From Hirschia litorea (GTDB lineage: Bacteria > Pseudomonadota > Alphaproteobacteria > Caulobacterales > Hyphomonadaceae): 64,000 nucleotides of DNA. This document shows positions 44,682-52,446 of the stretch, in pieces (positions within the stretch are counted from its first letter, which is position 1; each line of letters opens with the position of its first letter). Made by a program: the position numbers and the translations under genes. The notes below the pieces were generated by a model. The model searched no databases. It had not been told where the DNA came from and saw only the letters and a list, made by a program, of their open reading frames with translations. The stretch is taken from assembly GCF_042665075.1 (NCBI RefSeq), contig NZ_JBHTBR010000002.1, positions 682,001 to 746,000 of the forward strand. The letters run 5' to 3'.

Positions 44682-45961
44682 GCCTTACCCAAAAAGACAT
44701 ATTGCGCCTTGCAAGTAAAACACCTGAAGATGATATCGCATTGCAGATGATAAGAGATCGTCAGGACGCAATGGTCGCTCAGACAGTTGAATGGGCTAAA
44801 ATCAATACAGGGAGCTGGAACGCACAAGGCTTGCTTAAATTTGCACCTCTGCTTGTGGATGCTTTTAGTGTTTTAGATGCTGTTGTGGAGGCTCACCCCA
44901 CCGCACCTATCGAGAAAATCAACAATCAAGGTGAACAGACCCTATTTGAGACTGGCCCAGTAGTGACCATCAGGGCACGCCCTCACGCGCCTGTGCAAGT
45001 TGTTATGACAGGTCATTACGATACTGTGTTTCCAGAAGGCAGCTTTGAAAACATTTCCGATATCGGCGACGGCAAACTAAACGGCCCTGGGCTTGCGGAT
45101 ATGAAGGGGGGAATAGTTGTTATGCTTGAAGCGCTAAAAGCGTTTGAAGCTGGCCCTTACAAAGAAAAACTTGGCTATTCCATCACACTAAGCCCTGATG
45201 AAGAGACAGGTAATTTTGCAAGCGCTCCGTTTATCATGGAGGCAGCAAAATCAGCCCATATAGGTTTAACATTCGAACCAGCAATGGAATCTGGGGCAAT
45301 GTCAGGGGCTAGAAAAGGCTCAGCTATCTACGACTTCATATTCAAAGGCCTCGCCTCACACGCTGGTCGTGCACCAGAAGCAGGCCGTTCCGCTGTTCTT
45401 GCGGCAGCCGAGTTTGTTACAGGCATAGAGAAGCTGGATGCAGGAATGGATAGCGTTACTTTTAATGTCGGTGCGATTGATGGTGGAAACGCCGTCAACA
45501 TAGTGCCCGACAATGCCGTTGTCCGTTTAGGTATACGTGCACCCGATCAAACACGCGCAGACTTAGCCGTGCGGTCACTGGAAACATTGCTTGCCAAAGT
45601 CCTTAAACGCGATGGCATTAGCGGTAAAATGGTTGGGAGCTTCTACCGTCCGCCCAAACCTCGCAATGCTGCCCAATCGCGCTTGTTTGACGTTGTGGAT
45701 GCAACGGCTGGTGCCTTGGGGCTATCGCTCACGTTTCAAGATACAGGCGGCGTATGCGAAGGAAATAATGTCTTTCAAGCTGGTACGCCAAATATTGATA
45801 CGCTCGGCGTGCGTGGTGGGAACATACACTCCTCAGACGAGTTTGTTGTAATTGAAAGTTTTGCAGAACGCGCTGGACTTACAGCGCTAATCCTGAACCG
45901 TCTTGCAGATGGACGGGTAGATGCTGCACACATTAAATCACTCATGAATGAGGAGAGTTAA
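44678..45961 (+). CDS. M20 family metallohydrolase, candidate succinylglutamate desuccinylase
   Basis: A 427-residue di-zinc M20 hydrolase. The metal and catalytic positions are visible in GHYDTVF, GPGLADMKGG, LSPDEETGN, FEPAMESG and NIHSSDEFV, with the dimerisation-domain histidine in ASHAGRAPEAGRSA. Family members include ArgE, DapE and glutamate carboxypeptidases. DapE removes a succinyl group from succinyl-diaminopimelate. The gene sits between astB and astD, exactly where the AST pathway needs an AstE activity, and no AstE (a distinct carboxypeptidase family) is in the window. Desuccinylation of succinylglutamate is therefore inferred. Confidence 0.85.
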   Translation: MSLTQKDILRLASKTPEDDIALQMIRDRQDAMVAQTVEWAKINTGSWNAQGLLKFAPLLVDAFSVLDAVVEAHPTAPIEKINNQGEQTLFETGPVVTIRARPHAPVQVVMTGHYDTVFPEGSFENISDIGDGKLNGPGLADMKGGIVVMLEALKAFEAGPYKEKLGYSITLSPDEETGNFASAPFIMEAAKSAHIGLTFEPAMESGAMSGARKGSAIYDFIFKGLASHAGRAPEAGRSAVLAAAEFVTGIEKLDAGMDSVTFNVGAIDGGNAVNIVPDNAVVRLGIRAPDQTRADLAVRSLETLLAKVLKRDGISGKMVGSFYRPPKPRNAAQSRLFDVVDATAGALGLSLTFQDTGGVCEGNNVFQAGTPNIDTLGVRGGNIHSSDEFVVIESFAERAGLTALILNRLADGRVDAAHIKSLMNEES

Positions 45962-45963
45962 GC

Positions 45964-47379
45964 ATGACACAAGATACATTTATCAATGGCATATGGTCCG
46001 TTGGAAAAGGGTCTAAATTCGATAGTATCTCTCCCTCTGATGGTACTGTGGTTGGTAGCTACCATGCTGCTGATGCCAAGCAGGTTGAAGATGCGATAGC
46101 GTCTGCTCGCAAGGCGTTCGACAAGTGGTCACTGACAGCTCAAACTGAGCGAGAAGCAGTACTCGTAAAATACGCAGCAGCGCTGGAAGAACGCAAACAA
46201 GCAATCGCAGATGCAATCAGCCTCGATATGGGCAAACCAAAATGGGAAGCGATCACTGAAGCTGGTGCTATGGTCGCCAAGATTGCTGGATCAATTACAG
46301 CACAATCAGATCGCGCTGGAAGTTGGACTAAAGAGACAGATTTTGGAGCTATCTCTCTTACTCACCGCCCATTTGGCGTCATGGCGGTCTTCGGACCTTT
46401 CAACTTTCCAGGTCATCTTCCGAATGGACATATCGTACCTGCCTTACTTGCCGGAAACACAATTGTCTTCAAGCCTTCAGAGTTGGCGCCTAGTGTAGCG
46501 AACTTGATGGTCGAAGCTTTTGAAGAAGCTGGCCTCCCCCACGGGTGTGTGAATGTTGTTCATGGTGGACGAGACACAGGGCAAGCTTTGCTGAACGGTG
46601 ACATCAACGGATTATTGTTCACGGGATCGCACCACACAGGGACAGCCTTTCACCGCCATTTTGCTGGACGTCCCGATGTCATGCTTGCTTTAGAAATGGG
46701 CGGCAACAACCCGCTTATCGTACATAAAACAGATGACGTGGCTGGCGCAGCTGAAGTTATCTTTCAATCTGCTTTCATCACAACAGGGCAACGCTGCACG
46801 TGTGCGAGACGCCTGATACTTCCGACTGGCCAACAGGGCGACGATATTCTTGCAGCTGTAATTGAAAAAATTGATGCCGTTAAAATTGGTCCTTGGGATG
46901 GCGAAGACGTATACCTTGGCCCACTGGTATCTGCTAAGGCCGTCGCGCAAGCTTTGGCTTTTCAAAATGAACGTGTGGCCCTTGGAGGCAAACTCATAAC
47001 CCCTCTCCGCGATATGGTGGAAAATACAGGTATAGTTCGTCCTGGCATTATTGATATGACAGACGCCGATACACCACCTGATGAAGAGCTATTTGGACCT
47101 TTCCTTCAAGTTTACCGCGAAAGCAATTTGGATAAAGCAATTGCTATCGCCAATGACACTCGCTTTGGCTTATCAGCTGGTGTGGTCACTTCGGACGATG
47201 ATGTTTGGGAATATACACAGGCGCGTCTGCGCGTAGGGATTTTAAACCGTAACCGCCCTACAACCGGCGCATCAGGTGCGATGCCATTTGGTGGCCCAGG
47301 ATTATCTGGTAATGCAAGGCCAAGCGCTTATTACGCTGCTGATTATTGTGCATGGCCACAGGCGCGCCAAATAGGGTAA
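45964..47379 (+). CDS. astD: Succinylglutamate-semialdehyde dehydrogenase
   Basis: A 471-residue NAD-dependent aldehyde dehydrogenase. FGPFNFPGHLPNGHIVPALLAGN, GLLFTGSHHTGTAFHRHFAG, ALEMGGNNPLIV (general-base Glu) and GQRCTCARRLI (catalytic Cys) are characteristic of AstD. It oxidises N-succinylglutamate semialdehyde to N-succinylglutamate. It is the last gene of the + operon, two bases after the M20 gene with a GAGGAGAG site. It converges on the DUF1338 gene. Confidence 0.95.
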   Translation: MTQDTFINGIWSVGKGSKFDSISPSDGTVVGSYHAADAKQVEDAIASARKAFDKWSLTAQTEREAVLVKYAAALEERKQAIADAISLDMGKPKWEAITEAGAMVAKIAGSITAQSDRAGSWTKETDFGAISLTHRPFGVMAVFGPFNFPGHLPNGHIVPALLAGNTIVFKPSELAPSVANLMVEAFEEAGLPHGCVNVVHGGRDTGQALLNGDINGLLFTGSHHTGTAFHRHFAGRPDVMLALEMGGNNPLIVHKTDDVAGAAEVIFQSAFITTGQRCTCARRLILPTGQQGDDILAAVIEKIDAVKIGPWDGEDVYLGPLVSAKAVAQALAFQNERVALGGKLITPLRDMVENTGIVRPGIIDMTDADTPPDEELFGPFLQVYRESNLDKAIAIANDTRFGLSAGVVTSDDDVWEYTQARLRVGILNRNRPTTGASGAMPFGGPGLSGNARPSAYYAADYCAWPQARQIG

Positions 47380-47390
47380 GCATTTCTTTC

Positions 47391-47431
47391 AAACAAAAAA
47401 ACAGGGCACTGACCGATGTGGTTAGTGCCCT
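47391..47431 (-). terminator. Intrinsic terminator after the DUF1338 gene
   Basis: A 12-bp stem (47403-47414 with 47420-47431, one G-T pair, 5-base loop) is followed on the minus strand by a T-run (complement of A-rich 47391-47401). It terminates the minus-strand operon astC-astA2-DUF1338. On the plus strand it lacks a T-run after it but could still act as an RNA 3' hairpin for astD. Confidence 0.78.
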
Positions 47432-47458
47432 AAAGTGTATCCTTGGAGAGGGAATTTA

Positions 47459-48838
47459 CTAATCAATGCAGCCTGTCTGATCGAGCATTCTAAGACAGTT
47501 ACTCAGACTTTCTTTTTCTTCATGCGCGTACAACTGGAAAGCGTCATGGACCGGGCAACCTAAATCTTTTTCAAACTGCTCTTGGTTTGCGCTTGATTCA
47601 TAAATATCAGAATCATTCGAAGATAAGTTCGATCTAAATATTCCCGCTGCACTGACAGGCAAGAAATCTTGGTAAGTTATAGGCTTTGCATCCATCAAGC
47701 CCGCCTCAATGAGATTTTCGATAGAGTCTTTTAAGCCACCACTATTAGCTTCATCATTGCCTTTTTCTGTCAGTACATACCGAAAATAGGCCAAACCTTC
47801 ACGGCGCAATTTTTCCCAATCGTCTGGAAATTCAAGAAAAGTGTGCTCAAGTGAAGCTTGGTAACTGTCGAGATGTTTTTCGGACTTAGCTTTAAAAAGA
47901 AGCTTATCGTATAAAGCACGCCCTTTAGGTGTCAGTGCGATACCTCGTTGCTCAATTTCACCAAACCTAGCAGTGTGTTCACCTTCTATATTTGACACGC
48001 CATCCGAAAAAACAACCGTTTCACTCAATGCTTTAAAAGCTGTTTGACGCAATAGGATAGGACACTCCCTATAAGGGGGGCCTTCAATATGGTCTTTCGC
48101 ATTCAAGCCTTTGTCTGGCATCAATTTTTGCGCCATATCAATATCGAGTACACGAGGCGTAAGATGGTTGATATGAGGTCCAGCAAAGCTGACAATATCT
48201 GCAATCAAAGGATGAGCTGCTTTCAATTGTTTGTATGTATCGGCCCCAACACGCGCGGTTGAATGCCACCGAAACGTCTCAACGATTTCCTCCACAAATG
48301 ATATTGCTTGAGATTCATCTAGTCCGTTTTGGAGTTCAGCTAAGCAAATTAACTCTTTTGCTCTTTGCGTTACGATGTCTCGCTTAGACAATATCTCAGA
48401 AGCAATCTGACGAAGAGATTCGTCTTCGATTTGTTCCAGACGCAATAGCGACGTAAATACACGAAACGGGTTTGACGCCAAAGATGATGGGGTGATTGGT
48501 CGGAAGGCTGTCGAATGCACAGGCAGGCCAGCAACAGATAGATCATAATATCCGACTGGAAACATGCCCATTAGAGCAAATGCACGTCCAAGAAGATTTA
48601 ACTCTTCAGGTTTACCTAATCGAATAGCTCCGTGGCGTTCTGCGTTTAAAGCATCAATACCGCCTTCCGCTTCAAGTTCTTCTTCCAATTCTGGATCAGC
48701 TTTAAGAACTTTAGCGTTCACCTCCTCAACTAAAGTGACAAGATCAGCATAGGCTGGCACTTCTTCCCGATACATAACTGACATTGCATCTGTGAAAAGC
48801 GTCCGAATATAATCAGGGGATACACATTTAATAGTCAT
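47459..48838 (-). CDS. DUF1338 (HglS/YdcJ-like) protein
   Basis: A 459-residue DUF1338 protein. It has the start VSPDYIRTLFTDAMSVMYREEVPAY, the metal/substrate region GLPVHSTAFRPI (His, Arg), a second histidine area in GPHINHLTPRVLDI, and the acidic residue in IEQRGIALTPKG. Characterised relatives (HglS of Pseudomonas) convert 2-oxoadipate to 2-hydroxyglutarate with O2. Its start overlaps the astA2 stop as ATGA, so it is tied to arginine catabolism here. The substrate is unproven: a related 2-oxo acid or the lysine-derived 2-oxoadipate are both possible. Confidence 0.85.
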   Translation of the reverse strand: MTIKCVSPDYIRTLFTDAMSVMYREEVPAYADLVTLVEEVNAKVLKADPELEEELEAEGGIDALNAERHGAIRLGKPEELNLLGRAFALMGMFPVGYYDLSVAGLPVHSTAFRPITPSSLASNPFRVFTSLLRLEQIEDESLRQIASEILSKRDIVTQRAKELICLAELQNGLDESQAISFVEEIVETFRWHSTARVGADTYKQLKAAHPLIADIVSFAGPHINHLTPRVLDIDMAQKLMPDKGLNAKDHIEGPPYRECPILLRQTAFKALSETVVFSDGVSNIEGEHTARFGEIEQRGIALTPKGRALYDKLLFKAKSEKHLDSYQASLEHTFLEFPDDWEKLRREGLAYFRYVLTEKGNDEANSGGLKDSIENLIEAGLMDAKPITYQDFLPVSAAGIFRSNLSSNDSDIYESSANQEQFEKDLGCPVHDAFQLYAHEEKESLSNCLRMLDQTGCID

Positions 48839-49929
48839 TGAGTTACCGCCTTTAACGACTGGCCATCAGATCGCTGCAAGGTTGATTGCACTTTGTTTTG
48901 CTTGTCTGATCCAGCCCAAAACTGAACCATAGCGCCTTCAGGCCGGCCTAATGCCTGCATGGTTTCGACACTTACGTTTACCCCAGTTTCTGAAAGTTCC
49001 ACCTTATCAATTATGGCTCTAAAGCCGGATAGAGATGTCGTGCTCACAATAGCGAGATCAACATTTTGCGGCGTACCTTTTACGCAAAGCTTGCGTGTGA
49101 TGGTTTCCTGTATTGTTTTTATATTTTCAACGCTTGCAGACATTATTGGCCCAACATCGAATAGGTCGACCATTCCTGTATGCGTAAAGCCTTCCCTCAA
49201 AAGGAGGTGGTATGCACCAACACCGCTCCTATGAGGTTTAGAAATTGCTCCTCTGGCCTGCTTTGGCAAATTATCTATCAATATAGGACCACTGGGAATT
49301 GTGCTCTCAATTCCAGTATTGTCAGCATGAGTTATGAAGGCATCAGCTTCTAGGAATGTTTTTCCCAACCGTTGTTTATGTATAGAATCATAAAAATCTG
49401 AGACGCCTTCATCATTCTGACATCCACGCAGTTCAGCGATAATAGGGCTAGAGAATATGTCTGGCGCTATTGAAATTAATAGATAACGAGACTTCGCTAG
49501 AAAGCGCCCCAATCCACCCATTCTGTGATCTGGGTGCATAAACAAAGACCCGACCTCAGTTGCACCATCGAACGCGCAATATGGATCAAGGTAAACTGCA
49601 TCATTGGGGTCGTGCACGATCTGCCCCCGCGCATTCTTCATTGCAAGGTCAATAAATAATCGTGTCTGACCAATTTTAGTTTTCACCGCAGCACATCCGA
49701 CGATTGCTCCAGTTTTCACCTCTTCCATTACAAGAAGAAATTTTTGAGGTTGATCAGATTTAGGTTCAGCAAAACTGCTCACTGACTCGAAAATGTATTT
49801 TTCAAGATAGTCTCGGTCCGTTTGCAGGCTGGTAAAACCGGGTCCAGATATTTCAGCCAACCCATAGAAACCATCTAAATCAGATGGTTCTATGGGTCGA
49901 ATGACATATGCGCCTATACCGCTGTTCAT
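48835..49929 (-). CDS. astA: Arginine N-succinyltransferase, second copy (AstA family)
   Basis: About 364 residues, AstA family. The N-terminus IRPIEPSDLDGFYGLAEISGPGFTSL, the acyl-CoA region VGSLFMHPDHRMGGLGRFLAKSRY and the segment KPHRSGVGAYHLLLREGFTHTG match, but it is clearly divergent from the copy at 42303. Two unequal AstA chains occur in Pseudomonas, where they form a heteromeric arginine/ornithine succinyltransferase. The open frame runs from 50025, but ATG 49929, one base past the astC stop, begins the conserved sequence. It lies between astC and DUF1338 in a fully coupled operon. Confidence 0.9.
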   Translation of the reverse strand: MNSGIGAYVIRPIEPSDLDGFYGLAEISGPGFTSLQTDRDYLEKYIFESVSSFAEPKSDQPQKFLLVMEEVKTGAIVGCAAVKTKIGQTRLFIDLAMKNARGQIVHDPNDAVYLDPYCAFDGATEVGSLFMHPDHRMGGLGRFLAKSRYLLISIAPDIFSSPIIAELRGCQNDEGVSDFYDSIHKQRLGKTFLEADAFITHADNTGIESTIPSGPILIDNLPKQARGAISKPHRSGVGAYHLLLREGFTHTGMVDLFDVGPIMSASVENIKTIQETITRKLCVKGTPQNVDLAIVSTTSLSGFRAIIDKVELSETGVNVSVETMQALGRPEGAMVQFWAGSDKQNKVQSTLQRSDGQSLKAVTQ

Positions 49930-49930
49930 T

Positions 49931-51133
49931 TTAAGCCTGTTCCGAAGCAGATTGCTTGGATTTGACCAGCTCAAGCGCAGAACGAATGCGCGACAAAGCT
50001 TCCGCAACATCCTCACACGACACATTCAATGCAGGCGCAAGGCGCACCACATTATCACCCGCCACTCCAATTAGCAGTCCGGCATCCCGCGCAGCATTTC
50101 TAACTTCGATATTAGGTACTGAAAGTTTGGCACCGATCAGCAATCCTTTACCGCGCACTTCCTCTATTGTGCCGGCGCATTCGCTCTGAATCGTTTCAAA
50201 ACCTTCGCGTAATTGTTTTGCAATTTTTTGGACGTGAGATAGAAATTCTGGCTTTTCCAAATGATCCAACACAGCATGACCTACTGCCATAGCAAGTGCG
50301 TTTCCGCCATACGTCGTCCCATGAGTTCCGGGCACCATGTACTGAGCAACTTCTTCAGTTGCAAAACACATCCCTAGAGGAAAGCCGCCCCCCACACCCT
50401 TTGCTGTTGCCATTAAATCTGGAGCTGCATTTTCAGCCCATTCATGTGCAAAAAGCTTCCCTGTACGGCCTGCGCCGCATTGTACTTCATCATAGATAAG
50501 CAGAGCGCCCGCATCATTACACAATTGACGCATCAGATTTAGATTTTCGGGTGAGACTGGTCTTAACCCGCCTTCTCCTTGCACAGGCTCAATTATGACA
50601 GCTGCAGTTTTCTCAGACAGAGCAGATTGAAATGCATCCATATCTGAGAAAGGCAGCTTCTTATATCCGGGCAAGGCTGGGCCAAACCCTTTTAAGTAAG
50701 CTGGATTTCCAGCAGCATTAATTGTTGCATATGTGCGTCCGTGGAAGGCGCCGTCAAAGCCTATGATTTCAATGCGGGATTCATCACCCTTTTCAAAATG
50801 GTATCTGCGCGCTGTTTTTAATGCGCATTCTACAGCCTCTGCACCCGAATTTGCGAAGAAAATTCTATCTGCAAAAGTCAAATGGCAGTAACGTTGTGCT
50901 AATTCCGATTGACCTGGCACATCAAACATGTTGGATAAGTGCCAAAGTTTACGTGATTGTGCCTCAAGCGCCTTGACCAAATCAGGATGAGCATGCCCTA
51001 GCGTGTTTACAGAAATACCTGAAATAAAGTCTAGGTATTCTTGCCCTGCATCATCCCATAAGCGAACTCCTTCACCTCGCTCGAATTGAATAGCTGGTGG
51101 TGCGTAAGTTGGAAATATGTGGCGGCGATCCAT
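49931..51133 (-). CDS. astC: Succinylornithine/acetylornithine aminotransferase
   Basis: A 400-residue class III PLP aminotransferase. The segments ANSGAEAVECALKTARRYHF, IIEPVQGEGGLRPVS, LIYDEVQCGAGRTG and the PLP-lysine loop ATAKGVGGGFPLGM are canonical for ArgD/AstC. The enzyme moves the delta-amino group of (succinyl)ornithine to 2-oxoglutarate. Sequence alone cannot separate ArgD from AstC; the coupling to an AstA gene favours AstC, and dual use in arginine synthesis is possible. It diverges from an Lrp/AsnC regulator. Confidence 0.9.
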   Translation of the reverse strand: MDRRHIFPTYAPPAIQFERGEGVRLWDDAGQEYLDFISGISVNTLGHAHPDLVKALEAQSRKLWHLSNMFDVPGQSELAQRYCHLTFADRIFFANSGAEAVECALKTARRYHFEKGDESRIEIIGFDGAFHGRTYATINAAGNPAYLKGFGPALPGYKKLPFSDMDAFQSALSEKTAAVIIEPVQGEGGLRPVSPENLNLMRQLCNDAGALLIYDEVQCGAGRTGKLFAHEWAENAAPDLMATAKGVGGGFPLGMCFATEEVAQYMVPGTHGTTYGGNALAMAVGHAVLDHLEKPEFLSHVQKIAKQLREGFETIQSECAGTIEEVRGKGLLIGAKLSVPNIEVRNAARDAGLLIGVAGDNVVRLAPALNVSCEDVAEALSRIRSALELVKSKQSASEQA

Positions 51134-51265
51134 GAAACTCTCCCGTTTTTTATAAGAAGAGCAAATTTCAATCTCAAATAACAGTATGGTTTTGATCTAT
51201 TTGGGGTAGATTTTTGTGCTATTTAATGCTTTTAACATTCGTATTGAGAAAAAACGAGGATTCGA
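51134..51265. promoter_or_regulatory. Divergent promoter region of astC and the Lrp-type regulator
   Basis: This 132-bp AT-rich region lies between the outward-reading astC operon and the Lrp/AsnC gene. Because Lrp-family regulators usually bind next to their own gene, it is the likely control site of the minus AST operon. No exact operator motif was defined. Confidence 0.5.
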
Positions 51266-51697
51266 ATGTCTATTACTGAAAAAGACGATCAGCTTATCAA
51301 TGTATTGCGAGAAAATGCTCGAATGAGTGTTACAGATATAGCAGCGACACTTGGTGTATCACGCTCTACAGCACAGAAAAGATTAGAAAAAATAGAGGAA
51401 GCTGGTGTTATCTCTTCCTACACTGTGATTCTATCAGAAGCTTATCAAAAAGCGCGCGTTCGTGCCCATATATCAGTAACGTTAGATGCCAAGAAAACAC
51501 ATAGCGTTATCAATAAAATCAAAGACAACTCCTCTGTAGAAGAAGTTCACTCCGTAAGTGGTGACTATGATCTGATTGTTATTGTATCTTCAACGACAGT
51601 CGAAATGCTCGACAAAGCTATTGATGCGCTCATTGAAATAGACGGCGTAGAGCGCACCAGTACAGCTGTTATCTTATCAACAAAGTTGAAACGTTAA
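51266..51697 (+). CDS. Lrp/AsnC family transcriptional regulator
   Basis: A 143-residue protein with an N-terminal winged helix-turn-helix (ENARMSVTDIAATLGVSRSTAQKRLEKIEEAGVI, residues about 15-48) and a C-terminal RAM/ACT ligand domain (VEEVHSVSGDYDLIVIV). These regulators sense amino acids. It diverges from astC-astA2-DUF1338, so control of arginine catabolism is likely (inference). It could be an arginine or ornithine sensor. It converges on cysQ, overlapping by four bases at the stops. Confidence 0.9.
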   Translation: MSITEKDDQLINVLRENARMSVTDIAATLGVSRSTAQKRLEKIEEAGVISSYTVILSEAYQKARVRAHISVTLDAKKTHSVINKIKDNSSVEEVHSVSGDYDLIVIVSSTTVEMLDKAIDALIEIDGVERTSTAVILSTKLKR

Positions 51698-52446
51698 GTT
51701 TCACTCAGATCCAAAGAATCGATCGCCTCGCGGACTTGTTTCGCAAGTTCGGGCCGACAGATAAGAAGATCAGGAAGATATGTATCGTCGCAATTATAGA
51801 CAAAGTCCGATCCATCCATGCGGCAGGTGTGAAGACCTGCTGCATTGGCTATAGCGATAGGCGCACAATTATCCCACTCATACTGCCCGCCAGAATGCAA
51901 ATAAACATCTGCCTCTCCACGTACAACCGCCATAGCTTTAGCTCCCGCAGATCCCATAGGTAAAAGTTCAGCGCCTATCATTTCAGCTACAGCTGTGGCT
52001 TCTTTCCCAGGTCGAGAACGTGACACTAGCATTTTGGGAGGAGTATTCATTGCTTTAAGCGCTGGTGGCTGGTCAGAGCGTAAAACTAAATCTAGCCCCG
52101 GCAACGCTACTGCACCTAACGCAGCTTTCCCATCAATAGATAAAGCTACGTGAACAGCCCAATCTGTGCGCCCTTCTCCATATTCTCTGGTGCCATCTAC
52201 TGGGTCGATTATCCAAACACGAGATTGTTGCAGACGAGATTTATCATCCTTACTTTCTTCTGATAAAATGGCATCTTCAGGCCGTTGCGCCTTTAAAGCT
52301 TCCATCAAAAATGCGTTGGATGTTTCATCGCCAGCTTTGCCTAATGCTCTACCTTCAACCAAGCCTGAAGCTCGAACTTCCAAAAGAATACGGCCAGCCG
52401 TTTCAGCGAGCTGAGCTGCTAGCTCTGAGTCTGTTAAATTACTCAT
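51694..52446 (-). CDS. cysQ: 3'(2'),5'-bisphosphate nucleotidase CysQ
   Basis: A 250-residue inositol-monophosphatase-fold protein. The metal site is IDPVDGTREYGEG with LSEESKDD upstream, and the second signature is GGQYEWDNCAPIAIANAAG. It dephosphorylates PAP (3'-phosphoadenosine 5'-phosphate), the by-product of PAPS use. Its ATG overlaps the cysNC stop (ATGA), giving the operon cysD-cysNC-cysQ. Confidence 0.93.
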   Translation of the reverse strand: MSNLTDSELAAQLAETAGRILLEVRASGLVEGRALGKAGDETSNAFLMEALKAQRPEDAILSEESKDDKSRLQQSRVWIIDPVDGTREYGEGRTDWAVHVALSIDGKAALGAVALPGLDLVLRSDQPPALKAMNTPPKMLVSRSRPGKEATAVAEMIGAELLPMGSAGAKAMAVVRGEADVYLHSGGQYEWDNCAPIAIANAAGLHTCRMDGSDFVYNCDDTYLPDLLICRPELAKQVREAIDSLDLSET

